DNA of 64,000 bases from Chelativorans sp. (GCF_031180965.1 NZ_JAPSLH010000023.1:1-64000), one strand, 5' to 3'. Positions 26,541 through 35,882 are shown, numbered from the stretch's first letter. Notes: generated by a model from the letters alone, not told the origin. Program-made: numbers and translations.

Positions 26541-28046
26541 ATGAACGGCCCGCTTTTCATAGGCCTAGACGCCGGCACGTCGCTGACGAAGGCGGCGGTT
26601 TTCGACCTCGCCGGCCGACAGCTCGGCGAGGCGCGGCGGGGCACGACGCTGTTGCGGCCGCATCCGGGCTGGAGCGAACTCGATCCCGAGGAAGCCTGGC
26701 AGGCGGCCCTCGACGTGCTTCGCCGGGTCGTCTCGGAGAGCGGCGTCGACCGCTCGCGCATCGCCGGAATCGGACTTACCGGAGCGATGGTTGGCGCCTG
26801 GGTGGTGGATGGCGAAGGAAATGCTCTGCGGCCAGGCATCACCTGGGAGGACAGCCGCGCGCAGGGCTGGATCGAGCGCAGGCTCGCCGCCGACGCGCGC
26901 TTCCTCAGCCGCATCTTCGCCTCGTCGGGCTCTATGATGCAGCAGGGCTGCACCCTGCCGGTGCTTGCCTGGCTCGCCGAGAACGAGCCGGAGATCCTCG
27001 CCCGCGCCGCGCACGTGATGAGCTACAAGGACTTTCTGCGCATGAGGCTCACCGGCCTTGCGGCTACCGACCGCAGCGAGGCCTCGGTCATCCCCGGCAG
27101 CGCGCGGGAGCGGACGCGCAGCGACGCCATGATCGCGCTTTTCGGGCTCGAGAAGTTCGCGCAACTGCTGCCGCCGGTCATGGATTCGGAACGCTTCATC
27201 GGCGGTCTGATGCCGGCTGCCGCCGATGCGATCGGCCTTCCCTCCGGACTGCCCGTCGCGATCGGCGCCGGCGATGTGCCCGCCACGGTCATCGGCGCCG
27301 GCGGGCTTGCCACGGGAATGGCGACCGCCGTGCTCGGCACCACCTGCATGGTCGGCGTCTGCCACGACCGGCCCGTCTTCGAACCGGCCGATCTGGGGCT
27401 TCTCTTCACCCTGCCCGGGCACCGCTGGTATCGCGCCATGGTGAATGTGGCCGGCACACTCAATCTCGACTGGGCCTTTTCCGCGCTCGCACCCGACCTT
27501 GCCGCCCGGCCCGACCGCTTCGACATGATGAACGAGATGATCGGGACCGTGCCGCCCGGCGCGCACGGGCTCGTCTACCTGCCCTATCTTTCGGAAAGCG
27601 GGATCATCGCTCCGGTGGTCGACTACGGCGCGCGCGCCCAGTTCCACGGGCTCGTGCCGCGGCACGACCGGGCAGCGCTCTTCCGTGCCGTGATGGAAGG
27701 GGTGGCCTTCGCCATGCGCGACCTCTTCGACGCCCTCGATTTTGCCGGAGACCGGGTGCTGCTCACGGGCGGCGGGGCGCAGAACCCGGTCTGGGCGCAG
27801 ATGATCGCCGATCTTGCCGGGCGGGACGTGCACGTGCCCGAGGGCACGCAGTTCGGCGCGCGCGGGGCGGCGCTGCTCGCCGCTACTGCGGCGGGCCATT
27901 TCGCCTCCGTCGCCGATGCCTCCGCATCCGCTGCGGGCGGCGGAACCTCTTACCGGTCGGACAGGGAGGGAGCCGCGGCGCTCCTACCCGCCCTCCTGCG
28001 CTACAGGGAAACGCGCGACCGGTTGCTCCGCCCGCGCAAGGATTGA
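26541..28046 (+). CDS. FGGY family carbohydrate kinase
   Basis: 501-residue sugar kinase of the FGGY family (xylulokinase, glycerol and erythritol kinase relatives). N-terminal phosphate loop GLDAGTSLTK (8-17), the catalytic aspartate region around GAGDVPATVIGAG, and C-terminal ATP motif LLTGGGAQNPVWAQM. The length is typical. ATG at 26541. Followed after 81 bases by operator 2 and the GntR regulator. Likely substrates are a ketopentose, ketohexose or polyol released by SDR C; the exact sugar cannot be read from sequence. Confidence 0.92.
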   Translation: MNGPLFIGLDAGTSLTKAAVFDLAGRQLGEARRGTTLLRPHPGWSELDPEEAWQAALDVLRRVVSESGVDRSRIAGIGLTGAMVGAWVVDGEGNALRPGITWEDSRAQGWIERRLAADARFLSRIFASSGSMMQQGCTLPVLAWLAENEPEILARAAHVMSYKDFLRMRLTGLAATDRSEASVIPGSARERTRSDAMIALFGLEKFAQLLPPVMDSERFIGGLMPAAADAIGLPSGLPVAIGAGDVPATVIGAGGLATGMATAVLGTTCMVGVCHDRPVFEPADLGLLFTLPGHRWYRAMVNVAGTLNLDWAFSALAPDLAARPDRFDMMNEMIGTVPPGAHGLVYLPYLSESGIIAPVVDYGARAQFHGLVPRHDRAALFRAVMEGVAFAMRDLFDALDFAGDRVLLTGGGAQNPVWAQMIADLAGRDVHVPEGTQFGARGAALLAATAAGHFASVADASASAAGGGTSYRSDREGAAALLPALLRYRETRDRLLRPRKD

Positions 28047-28075
28047 TGTTGACAGCGGCCGGAAGCGACGCGACA

Positions 28076-28089
28076 GTGGTATATACCAC
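28076..28089. promoter_or_regulatory. HutC/GntR operator 2 (perfect 14-bp palindrome)
   Basis: GTGGTATATACCAC is its own reverse complement and contains the HutC-subfamily core GTATATAC. It is 38 bp upstream of the GntR start at 28128, with TTGACA at 28049-28054 as a possible -35. The match with operator 1 at 25481 (13 of 14) implies shared control of the two operons. Confidence 0.75.
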
Positions 28090-28127
28090 ATACTTGTCAG
28101 TCCATACCGGGGACGAGGACCGCGCGC

Positions 28128-28862
28128 ATGGGCACCGCGCCACTCTATCTGAGGATCGCCTCGGACGTTGAAGCCGAGATCCGCTCGGGCAGGCTGAAGG
28201 CCGGCCAGAAGATCGAGTCGGAACGCGTGCTCGCCGAAAAGCTGGGCGTCAGCCGCATGACCGCACGGCAGGCGCTGCGCCACCTGTCGGTAAAGGGCCT
28301 GATCGAGACCCGTACCGGCCAGGGTACCTTCGTGGGCAATCCGCGCATCGAGCAGCGGCTGGAGACGCTGTCCGGCTTTACCGAGGAGATGGCCCGCCAG
28401 GGGCGGCAGGTCACCAGCCTGGTCTTGTCCGCCGAGACCCACATGCCGGACGAGACCTGCCGGATCGCGCTCGCCCTCGCCCGCAGCGCTCGTGTCCATT
28501 GCCTTGTGCGGGTGCGCCTCGCAGACGGCGTGCCCGTGGCGCTGGAGAGCACGGAGATCCCCGCCGAGCGCACGCCTGATCTGCTCGAGCGGGCCGATTT
28601 CAGCAGTACGTCGCTATACGGCACTCTGCGTTCGCAGTTCGGCATCATGCCCACCCGCGCCGAGCAGAGCCTGACGGCCAGCATCGCCGATGCCAAGACC
28701 GCGCGGACGCTGCAGGTCGAGCCGGGAGCGCCGGTCCTGAAGCTGACGCGCCTTGCGCGCGACCAGGACGGCCGGGCCTTCGAATTCGTCCGCTCCGTCT
28801 ACCGCGGCGATTTCTTCGTCATGAAAGTCCACCTCACGATCGGAGCTTGCGAAGCGCCATGA
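28128..28862 (+). CDS. GntR family regulator, HutC/UTRA type
   Basis: 244 residues: winged helix (about 5-73; [21 protein letters not shown]) and UTRA effector domain (about 90-235), similar to the PhnF/DasR/NagR group that senses phosphosugars. It sits directly behind its likely operator at 28076. The stop overlaps the SIS gene start (ATGA). Second HutC-type regulator in the cluster; which one occupies each operator is not decidable from sequence. Confidence 0.92.
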   Translation: MGTAPLYLRIASDVEAEIRSGRLKAGQKIESERVLAEKLGVSRMTARQALRHLSVKGLIETRTGQGTFVGNPRIEQRLETLSGFTEEMARQGRQVTSLVLSAETHMPDETCRIALALARSARVHCLVRVRLADGVPVALESTEIPAERTPDLLERADFSSTSLYGTLRSQFGIMPTRAEQSLTASIADAKTARTLQVEPGAPVLKLTRLARDQDGRAFEFVRSVYRGDFFVMKVHLTIGACEAP

Positions 28863-29587
28863 ACGCCGTTGCCGACGCCTATCTTGCCGACCTCGCCGAT
28901 CGCCTGGCCGCCTTGCGCACAGGTCTTGCGGAGCCGATCGCGCAAGCCGTGGAGATGATCGTCGAGGCGGCGCGGCGCGATGGCCGCGTCTATGTGTTCG
29001 GCACCGGCCACTCGCACATGCTTGCGGAGGAAGTGCACTACCGCGCGGGCGGGCTGGCGATCACCGTGCCGATCCTGGCGGGACCGACAATGCTGCATGA
29101 GGGCGCGGTGGCCGGCACGGTCTTCGAGCGGATGGAGGGGGTCGTGCGCCCGATCCTGGAACGCTACGGTATCGGCCGGGGTGACGTGCTCTTCGTCTCG
29201 TCCAATTCCGGCATCAACGCCGCCCCGCTGGAGGCCGCCCGCTACGGTCGCGAGAAGGGCGCGCGCGTCATCGCCATCACTTCGGTCGACTATTCGACCG
29301 CGGCCGCCAAGGGCGCGACGCGCCTTGCCGACCTCGCCGATCTGGTGCTCGACAATGGGGCGCCGCCGGGGGACGCCGTGCTTGCCGTGCCGGGCAGCGA
29401 TCTCAAAGTGGGTCCCGTGTCCACGGCTATCGGAGTGGCGATCATGAACGCGATCTTTGCGGGCGCCGCAGCCCGGCTTTCGGCCGACGGCGACGCGCCG
29501 ATCTATCTCAGCGCCAATATGCCCGGCGCCAAGGAGATCAATGCGAAGCTGGTGGCGCGGTTCCGGCCCCGGAATCCGCACCTCTAA
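28859..29587 (+). CDS. SIS-domain phosphosugar-binding protein (UPF0309-like)
   Basis: 242-residue sugar isomerase (SIS) domain protein. The phosphosugar loop is seen as [19 protein letters not shown] near the N-terminus and [14 protein letters not shown] in the middle. The family is usually annotated as uncharacterised UPF0309 or sugar isomerase, and commonly stands beside GntR regulators and sugar importers. ATG at 28859 overlaps the GntR stop. Possible isomerase or etherase step on the imported sugar. Confidence 0.88.
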   Translation: MNAVADAYLADLADRLAALRTGLAEPIAQAVEMIVEAARRDGRVYVFGTGHSHMLAEEVHYRAGGLAITVPILAGPTMLHEGAVAGTVFERMEGVVRPILERYGIGRGDVLFVSSNSGINAAPLEAARYGREKGARVIAITSVDYSTAAAKGATRLADLADLVLDNGAPPGDAVLAVPGSDLKVGPVSTAIGVAIMNAIFAGAAARLSADGDAPIYLSANMPGAKEINAKLVARFRPRNPHL

Positions 29588-29617
29588 AGGGCAGACCAAC
29601 AGGGAAAGGGAACGGCA

Positions 29618-30904
29618 ATGAGAACGATGCTGAAAGCCGCGCTTGCGGGCGCAACGCTGCTCACGCCAGCTTCGGCGGGGGTCGCGCAGGAGAAGATCGA
29701 GCTGAAGCTCTGGCATATGGAACAGCCGCCGCACCGCGTACAGCGCGTGCAGGAGCTGATCGACGCCTTCAATGCGGCCAATCCGGACATCGTGGTCACC
29801 CAGGAGCCGCAGAACTGGGGCGAGGTCTATGCCAAGGCGCCGGCCGCCATCTCGGCCGGCCAAGGCCCCGATCTCCTCTTTGCCATTCCCGATTTCACGC
29901 CCATCCTGAAGGATATCGGCGCCCTCACCTCGGTCCAGGATTTCGTTGAGGAACTCGACGCGAAGCACGATTTCGTCGACAGCGCCGTCGATGCCTACAG
30001 CTATGACGGCGGCGTCTGGGCCGTGCCGCTCTACAACATGGCCATGAACCTCTGGTACCGCAAAAGCGTGTTCCAGGAGGCGGGCATCGAGGTGCCGACG
30101 ACCTGGGACGAGTGGAAGGCGGCGGCGGAAAAGCTTTCGGCCGACGGCGTTCACGGCATCGGACTGCCCGCCAACAAGCAGCTCTACACGGACCAGACCG
30201 TCTATTCCTTCATGGTGAATGGCGGGGCGACCGAGATCTACAACGAGGATGGCACGCTACGCTTCAACAACCCGGAGACGGTCGCCTCCTATAAGTTCTA
30301 TGCCGATATGCATAAGCTCTCGCCGGCAGACTCCACGTCCTGGACCTGGGGTGAGGCGGAAGCCTGCTTCTCGTCGAGGAGCTGCGCCATGGTGCTGCAG
30401 TTCTCCGTCATTGCCACCTATGATTCACAGGCCGAGGGCGACGCCAATGATCTCGGCGTGGCGGCCATCCCCCATGCGGAGGGGCAGGAAGGCCACCACA
30501 CGATATCCTATGCCAATGCCGTGATGCTCCTGTCCAAGCACGAGGCGAAGCTTCAGGCGGCGAAGAAGTTCGTCTCCTTCCTGCTCGAGCCGGAAAATTA
30601 CGGCCGGTTCCTCAATATGGAGCCCGGCCTCTTCATGCCGGTGACGGCGGACGGCGCAAAAGCCGAGAGCTTCTGGTCCGATCCGATGGTGCAGAAATAC
30701 AGAAGCCAGGTCGAGACCGTGATCAAGAATGCCGAGAACGGGCGCCTGTTCGGCTTTACGAGCGGACGCACCTTCCCCTCCATTGCCGCCATATCGGCGC
30801 AGAACATCATTGCCGAGACGCTGCAGAACATCGTCGTCAACGGGCAGAGCGCCGAGGAGGCCGTGGCCGCGGGCCAAGCCCGCATGGAAGACGTCGCACG
30901 ATAG
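29618..30904 (+). CDS. extracellular sugar-binding protein
   Basis: 428-residue family-1 binding protein with a Sec signal peptide ending near GVAQ (about residue 24). The mature start IELKLWHMEQPPHRVQRVQELIDAFN is typical of CUT1 sugar-binding proteins. ATG 29618 follows AGGGAAAGGG. First transporter gene after the SIS gene. The two permeases follow at once, but no ATPase gene does. Confidence 0.93.
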   Translation: MRTMLKAALAGATLLTPASAGVAQEKIELKLWHMEQPPHRVQRVQELIDAFNAANPDIVVTQEPQNWGEVYAKAPAAISAGQGPDLLFAIPDFTPILKDIGALTSVQDFVEELDAKHDFVDSAVDAYSYDGGVWAVPLYNMAMNLWYRKSVFQEAGIEVPTTWDEWKAAAEKLSADGVHGIGLPANKQLYTDQTVYSFMVNGGATEIYNEDGTLRFNNPETVASYKFYADMHKLSPADSTSWTWGEAEACFSSRSCAMVLQFSVIATYDSQAEGDANDLGVAAIPHAEGQEGHHTISYANAVMLLSKHEAKLQAAKKFVSFLLEPENYGRFLNMEPGLFMPVTADGAKAESFWSDPMVQKYRSQVETVIKNAENGRLFGFTSGRTFPSIAAISAQNIIAETLQNIVVNGQSAEEAVAAGQARMEDVAR

Positions 30905-30919
30905 GGACCAACGCGCCGG

Positions 30920-31792
30920 ATGCCGCAATCCCCTGCTCTCGCATTCGCCTTTGTGGCGCCGGCGCTTCTCTTCCTGGCGGCGATCCTCGGATGGCCGCTG
31001 GTGCAGGCTCTCGCGCTTTCCATGCAGGACGTGCGGGTGATCGGGTCGCCGGGGGCCTTCGTCGGGACGGCGAACTATGAGCGCATCCTTGCGGCGCCGG
31101 AATTCTGGCGCGCGGCGGGGCTCAGCGTGGTCTGGGTCGTGGCCAACGCCGTGCTCCAGACGGCGCTCGCGCTTTCCGCCGCGCTCGTGCTCGCCGAAAA
31201 ATTCCCGGGCGTACGGGTCGCCCGCACCTGGATCATCATCACCTGGATCGTGCCGACCGTGGTCGTGGTCGTCATCTGGCGCTGGCTCTTCTCGACTTCC
31301 GGCGGCATCATCAACCCGCTGCTCGTGCAGTCCGGCCTCATTGAGCGGCCGGTGGGGTTCTTCGCCACCCCCTGGACGGCGATGGCCACCCTCATCTTCA
31401 TCAATTCCTGGCGCTGGTTCCCCTTCATCGCCCTTATGATCCTTGCGGGACTGCTGCGCATTCCCGGCGATCTCTACGAGGCGGCGCGCATCGATGGTGC
31501 GGGCACCTGGAGCCGGTTTCGCTATGTCACCTGGCCGCTGCTTGCGCCGACGCTCTCCGTCCTTGCCGTCATCGGGACGCTCCTGTCCTTCAATGTCTTC
31601 GACGTCATCTGGCTTTTGACGGCGGGCGGTCCGGCGGGCGGTTCGCGCACGCTCCCGGTGCTCATCTACGAGACGGCCTTCAAGGGCTATCGCCTCAGCG
31701 AGGCGGCAACCATCTCGGTGCTTGCGACCGTCTTCCTGATGGTCTTCGCCGTCATCGCCACCCGGACGCTGGAGAAGGGGGAGGCAAGATGA
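30920..31792 (+). CDS. sugar ABC permease (MalF type)
   Basis: 290-residue permease with six helices; the EAA loop reads YEAARIDGAGTWSRFRYVTWP. It starts 15 bases after the binding-protein gene and overlaps the next permease by 4 bases. Confidence 0.93.
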   Translation: MPQSPALAFAFVAPALLFLAAILGWPLVQALALSMQDVRVIGSPGAFVGTANYERILAAPEFWRAAGLSVVWVVANAVLQTALALSAALVLAEKFPGVRVARTWIIITWIVPTVVVVVIWRWLFSTSGGIINPLLVQSGLIERPVGFFATPWTAMATLIFINSWRWFPFIALMILAGLLRIPGDLYEAARIDGAGTWSRFRYVTWPLLAPTLSVLAVIGTLLSFNVFDVIWLLTAGGPAGGSRTLPVLIYETAFKGYRLSEAATISVLATVFLMVFAVIATRTLEKGEAR

Positions 31793-32616
31793 GCCGCCCC
31801 GTCGGCTGGACCGCAGCGCTCCTCGCCTGCCTCGCCTTCTTCGCTGCCCTTGTCGGCCTGCCCTTCTGGTGGGTTCTGACGGGATCGGTCAAGCTTCCAC
31901 AGGAGATCATCGCGCGGGTGCCGACGATGATCCCGCACTCCTTCACGTTGCAGCATTACCAGAAGCTCTTTTCGGCCTCGGACTATCCCGTTTACCTCGT
32001 CAACAGCCTTATCGTGGCGGCCGTCTCGACCATGTTTACCCTGCTGCTGGCGCTGCCGGCGGCCTATGCCTTCTTCCGCCTGCGCTTTCCCGGGCGGGCG
32101 CTTTTCTACCGCACGATCCTGCTTGCCTATGCCTTCCCGTCCATCGTGGTGCTGATCCCGCTTTTCGGGCTGTTCGCGAAGGTCGGCCTCGTCGACCGGC
32201 TGCCGGCGCTGATCCTCGTCAATGTCGCCTTCGCGCTTCCGTTCGCTATCTGGATGCTGCGCTCCTTCCTTGCCGGCATCCCCAAGGAGATCGAGGAGGC
32301 CGCGCTGATGGACGGCGCCTCACTCCTGGCCATCCTCCGCCACGTCATGATCCCGCTCATCGCTCCCGGCATCGCCAGCGTCGGCATCTATGCCTTCATC
32401 AGCGCCTGGACCGAATATGTCTTCGCCTCGGTGCTCATCCTTTCAGACGCCAAGCGCACGCTGCCGGTCGGATTTTCCGGCATCATCGGCCAATACCAGA
32501 TAGACTGGGGCCTGCTGCTTGCGGGCGCTTCCGTCGCCATCATTCCCGTCGTCGCGCTCTTCGCGCTGATCGGGCGGGGATTCGTCAGCGGCCTCACAGA
32601 GGGCGCGGTCAAGTAA
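31789..32616 (+). CDS. sugar ABC permease (MalG type)
   Basis: 275-residue permease with six helices; the EAA loop reads EIEEAALMDGASLLAILRHVMIP. Last gene of the unit. No ATPase follows; the importer probably borrows a shared MalK-type ATPase. Confidence 0.93.
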   Translation: MSRPVGWTAALLACLAFFAALVGLPFWWVLTGSVKLPQEIIARVPTMIPHSFTLQHYQKLFSASDYPVYLVNSLIVAAVSTMFTLLLALPAAYAFFRLRFPGRALFYRTILLAYAFPSIVVLIPLFGLFAKVGLVDRLPALILVNVAFALPFAIWMLRSFLAGIPKEIEEAALMDGASLLAILRHVMIPLIAPGIASVGIYAFISAWTEYVFASVLILSDAKRTLPVGFSGIIGQYQIDWGLLLAGASVAIIPVVALFALIGRGFVSGLTEGAVK

Positions 32617-32897
32617 GGAAGAGTGCCTGGGCCGGTAAGCTGCCTGCTCACCCTCGAGGTCGCTTCTCTCCTGAAGTAAGCGCGATGATGCAGATGTTCC
32701 GGACCCTATTTGCCGGATGCAGTATTCTTTTTAGAAAATATTTAAGTGTTCTCCTTTGTGTGCGTAAACTCTGCGCAGTAATCCAAGTTGAATACGATAT
32801 CTTCTTGCGCTCTAGTGCTGACCTGCTCGGCGGGAATGTGCAATCAAGCAAAACCGCCCGGCAATTCTGAAATTCTCAGCTCTGTGAGGGCGATCCC
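32617..32897. promoter_or_regulatory. AT-rich intergenic region with possible terminator and promoter
   Basis: 281 bp without a credible gene. A weak hairpin TCCGG/CCGGA (32698-32717) is followed by a T-rich stretch at 32726-32732, plausible as terminator of the permease operon. TTGAAT (32788-32793), a 17-bp spacer and TCTAGT (32811-32816) could be the promoter for the gene at 32898. It is the most AT-rich intergenic stretch in this part of the window. Confidence 0.35.
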
Positions 32898-33410
32898 ATG
32901 TCAGTTCGTACTTTGAGTATCTCCGTCGCCGCGGCCACACTGGTCATTTTCGCCGGAGCCGCGCCGGTTCAGGCTCTGACCATGCAGGAGTGCAGCGCAA
33001 AATATCAGGCGGCGAAATCGAGCGGCGCCCTGAACGGAATGAAGTGGAACGATTTCCGCAAGACCGAGTGCAGCTCGGACGCTTCAGCCGCAAACAGCGG
33101 AACGTCGAGCGGCAGCGCGCCGGCGGCGGAAACGGCCAATGCGGGCGCAAGCACCGGCTCGGCGCTCAACAGCCTGCTGGGCGATCTGGGCCTTTCCGGC
33201 GGCAACACGGGGTCCCCTTCGGGCAATGCGATCTTCCCCTCGGCAGTCTCACAGCGATACTCGAACGAGTCGGCTGGGAAGGCGCGCATGCACACCTGCC
33301 TCGACCAATATCGTGCCAACAAGGCCAATGGCGGCAATGGCGGCCTGAACTGGATCCAGAAGGGCGGCGGCTACTACAGCGAATGCAGCAAGCGTCTGGG
33401 CGGCGGCTGA
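32898..33410 (+). CDS. exported protein with two Cys-containing PsiF-like repeats
   Basis: 170 residues. Signal peptide at 1-26 (cleavage after VQA). Two similar units, MQECSAKYQAAKSSGALNG and MHTCLDQYRANKANGG, each end in a second cysteine (TECS and SECS), separated by a Ser/Gly/Ala-rich linker. The pattern resembles PsiF-type repeats found in small periplasmic proteins, with a probable disulfide within each unit. Function unknown. It stands alone behind its own candidate promoter. Confidence 0.8.
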   Translation: MSVRTLSISVAAATLVIFAGAAPVQALTMQECSAKYQAAKSSGALNGMKWNDFRKTECSSDASAANSGTSSGSAPAAETANAGASTGSALNSLLGDLGLSGGNTGSPSGNAIFPSAVSQRYSNESAGKARMHTCLDQYRANKANGGNGGLNWIQKGGGYYSECSKRLGGG

Positions 33411-33491
33411 GACGGCGCCCGCATTCGCGATGCGCCGCCGCTTTGCCTCGAGCGGCCAACACAATCACGGTTTTCGCAACGGAGAAAAGCA

Positions 33492-33989
33492 ATGGGACTT
33501 CTTGGTGATATTCTGAACCCTGGGCCGGCCAGCACCGGCGTCGGCAAGCCACTGATGCTCGCGCTTGGCGCGCTGGCCGTCGGCAAGATGGTAAGCGCTC
33601 ACAACAAGAGCGCGGCGGCGCAAGGCGCCGGCGCAGCGGCGCAAGGCGCCGGCACCCGCGCGGGTGCGGTTCCCCTGGGCGGCGCTCTTGCGGGCGGCCT
33701 CGGCGGCCTGCTGAGCACCCTGCAGAATGCCGGCCATGGCGACGTGGTCAACTCCTGGCTCGGCAACGGCCCCAACAAGCCCATCGACCCGAACCATCTT
33801 GGCTCGGCGCTGGGCCCCAATACCGTGTCTCAGTTGGCCCAGCACACCGGGCTCAACGAGCAGGAATTGCTGACGCAGCTGTCCTCGGCCTTGCCCGGCC
33901 TGATCGACCAGCTCAGCCAGAACGGGAAGCTTCCCAACGTGCAGGAACTGGAATCCATGTTCCTGCCGCAGCAGCAGACCCAGGCTTGA
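33492..33989 (+). CDS. YidB/DUF937 family protein
   Basis: 165 residues. Gly/Ala-rich N-terminal half containing AAAQGAGAAAQGAG, then the DUF937 core with HGDVVNSWLGNGPNKPIDPNHLGSALG and a helical LNEQELLTQLSSALPGLIDQLS. The family is widespread and of unknown role. ATG at 33492 with GGAGAA upstream. A strong GC hairpin follows. Confidence 0.88.
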   Translation: MGLLGDILNPGPASTGVGKPLMLALGALAVGKMVSAHNKSAAAQGAGAAAQGAGTRAGAVPLGGALAGGLGGLLSTLQNAGHGDVVNSWLGNGPNKPIDPNHLGSALGPNTVSQLAQHTGLNEQELLTQLSSALPGLIDQLSQNGKLPNVQELESMFLPQQQTQA

Positions 33990-33997
33990 CACGCCTG

Positions 33998-34029
33998 CCC
34001 TCCCCCGCCCGCCGGGGCTTGGGGGAGGG
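33998..34029 (+). terminator. GC-rich hairpin after the DUF937 gene
   Basis: CCCTCCCCC (33998-34006) and GGGGGAGGG (34021-34029) form a perfect 9-bp stem with a 14-base loop, 9 bases after the stop codon. No T-run. Confidence 0.55.
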
Positions 34030-34052
34030 TTCGGTGATCCGGCCGAAAGCAA

Positions 34053-34080
34053 TGCAATGCTGGAGATCTCCGGCATTGCA
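34053..34080. repeat. 28-bp near-perfect palindrome
   Basis: TGCAATGC (53-60 of this kilobase) mirrors GCATTGCA (73-80), with the central GGAGATCTCC between. Only the T34061/G34072 pair departs from symmetry, and that pair is a wobble in RNA. It stands between the DUF937 terminator and the SH3 protein gene, about 75 bp upstream of its ATG. It could be an operator or an RNA hairpin. Confidence 0.65.
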
Positions 34081-34154
34081 TCGTCTGCCGTCAGCGAAGC
34101 GACACGATCCGTTTGGCCTGCGACTCCCCCGGCGCGCCTATAGGAGGTAGGACC

Positions 34155-34577
34155 ATGCGAGCGAGACTTTTGGGGACAGTCCTGCTGGGCTCAGTGCTCC
34201 TTGCGGGTGCCGCGCCCGCGGCAGAGACATATACCACCGCCAATGCCGTGCTGCGGGCCGGCCCCGGCACCCGCTACGCGCGGCTCGCCGTCCTGCCGCC
34301 GCAAACGCCGCTGGACCTGCGCGGCTGCAAGCGGGGATGGTGCGACGTGCGCGCGGGCGGCCTGCCGCCCGGCTGGGTCGCCGCCTCGCGCCTTGCCCCC
34401 GCCGCCTCCGCGGTGCTCCAGTCTCCTCAGCCACCGGTCCCGACCCCGACTCCCCGGCCGCGTGTTCCGCATTTCGGCCCCGGCCCCGCCTACCCGCCGG
34501 ACGCGCCGCGGCAGATGATGCCGCCCTTTATCGGTCCTGGACCGGTGATTCTCCCAGGTTCCGCGCCGACGCCCTGA
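34155..34577 (+). CDS. exported SH3-like domain protein
   Basis: 140 residues. Signal peptide (1-21, ending AAPAAE), then a bacterial SH3-type fold: TANAVLRAGPGTRYARLAVLP, RGCKRGWCDVRAGGLPPGWVAA. The two cysteines in GCKRGWC are close together. The C-terminal third is a proline-rich tail. The ATG at 34155 has a strong GGAGG 8 bases upstream. Proteins of this kind usually act at the cell wall. Confidence 0.88.
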   Translation: MRARLLGTVLLGSVLLAGAAPAAETYTTANAVLRAGPGTRYARLAVLPPQTPLDLRGCKRGWCDVRAGGLPPGWVAASRLAPAASAVLQSPQPPVPTPTPRPRVPHFGPGPAYPPDAPRQMMPPFIGPGPVILPGSAPTP

Positions 34578-34601
34578 CCGGGCCACTCGATGCCTGTCCG
34601 C

Positions 34602-35018
34602 CTAGCCGCGCGCCGGTATCAGGCGGAAGTCCGGCAGGTCGCGCAGCGCCTGCTCGGGCCCCGCAGGGGAATAGACCACAAAAAGCCGCATCGGCTCGTT
34701 GCCCGTGTTGAGCGTGGAATGGTAGCGGCTTTCGGGCACATAGATGGTGCATCCGGCACGCACCTGGTGGACGACAGGGCTGCCGGCCTCATCCTCCACC
34801 ATCTGCTCACCGCTGCCGGAAATCACGAAAATGATCTCTTCCGCGCCCGGATGGCTGTGGCGGGCGTGGCCCTGCCCTCTCTGGAGGTCGACCACGCCGC
34901 CGGAAAAGCGCTCCGCGCCGCTCACCTCCGGTCCAACCGTCAGCGCCAGCCGGCCCCAGTCGAAGGCAAAAACGTCAACCTCGTCCGGATAGACAAAATT
35001 CCTCTCGCTGCCGCTCAT
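34602..35018 (-). CDS. cupin domain protein
   Basis: 138-residue small beta-barrel protein. First cupin motif HSHPGAEEIIFVISG gives metal ligands His-x-His and Glu. The second motif region is RAGCTIYVPESRYHSTLNTG with the final His. Probably a metal-dependent isomerase, dioxygenase or sugar-binding protein. It is downstream of the TIM-barrel gene with a 1-base gap, so it belongs to the Tm-1/TIM-barrel operon. Confidence 0.88.
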   Translation of the reverse strand: MSGSERNFVYPDEVDVFAFDWGRLALTVGPEVSGAERFSGGVVDLQRGQGHARHSHPGAEEIIFVISGSGEQMVEDEAGSPVVHQVRAGCTIYVPESRYHSTLNTGNEPMRLFVVYSPAGPEQALRDLPDFRLIPARG

Positions 35019-35019
35019 T

Positions 35020-35874
35020 TCATCCTCCCGTTTCAGTCCTCACGCGCAATGGCAGACGCTTGAAGCTTTCGATCTGCTCGCGGATAGCCACCTCGACCGG
35101 CAGCCGTTCCATCGAGCTCGCGCCGTAAAAGCCGTGGCAGCCGCGGCAGCGCTCCAGCACGTAGCGCGCGTCCTCCGGCATGGCGATCGGCCCGCCGTGG
35201 CAGAGCACGATCACATCCTCGCGCACCGCGCGGGCGGCGGCAGCTATGGATTCGATCTCCGCAACGCACTCGTCGAGCGATTTGGCCGAGGTGGCGCCGA
35301 TCGCCCCGCCGGTCGTCACGCCCATATGAGCGACGACGATGTCGGCGCCTGCCCTGGTCATGGCGGCTGCTTCTTCCGGGTTGAAGACATAGGGGGTGGT
35401 GAGGAGATCCAGCTCATGGGCGGTCGCGATCATGTCCACCTCGAGCCCAAAACCCATTCCCGTCTCTTCAAAGCTCTGGCGCATGCGACCGTCGAAGAGC
35501 CCTACGGTGGGAAAGTTCTGCACCCCGGAAAACCCCATCGCCTTCAGCTCGGCCAGGAACCGCGGCATGAGCACGAAAGGATCAGTGCCGTTCACGCCGG
35601 CGAGGACCGGCGTCCGCTTCACTACGGGTAGCACCTCGACGGCCATTTCCCTGACGATCTCATTGGCGTTGCCATAGGCGAGGAGCCCCGCCGCGGAGCC
35701 GCGGCCCGCCATCCGGTAGCGGCCGGAATTATAGATGATGATGAGGTCGATCCCGCCGGCCTCCTCAGCCTTGGCTGACAGCCCCGTGCCCGCACCGCCG
35801 CCAACGATCGGCCGGCCTTCAGCGATCATGGCGCGGAATTTTTCCAAGATGGTCTTGCGGGGTATGGATGGCAT
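35020..35874 (-). CDS. PEP-hydrolase-family TIM-barrel protein
   Basis: 284-residue TIM barrel of the phosphoenolpyruvate hydrolase-like family, homologous to the C-terminal half of the plant Tm-1 protein. Visible parts are [29 protein letters not shown] at the N-terminus and [18 protein letters not shown] near the middle. The start at 35874 (MPSIPRK) is 8 bases after the stop of the UPF0261 gene; the longer frame would overlap it fully. Enzymatic role not established. Confidence 0.85.
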   Translation of the reverse strand: MPSIPRKTILEKFRAMIAEGRPIVGGGAGTGLSAKAEEAGGIDLIIIYNSGRYRMAGRGSAAGLLAYGNANEIVREMAVEVLPVVKRTPVLAGVNGTDPFVLMPRFLAELKAMGFSGVQNFPTVGLFDGRMRQSFEETGMGFGLEVDMIATAHELDLLTTPYVFNPEEAAAMTRAGADIVVAHMGVTTGGAIGATSAKSLDECVAEIESIAAAARAVREDVIVLCHGGPIAMPEDARYVLERCRGCHGFYGASSMERLPVEVAIREQIESFKRLPLRVRTETGG

Positions 35875-35882
35875 TCGGCGCC

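Noticed and set aside
34226-34238. ACATATACCACC resembling the HutC operator
   Set aside because: Inside the SH3 protein coding region, lacks the GTATATAC core and the second half-site.
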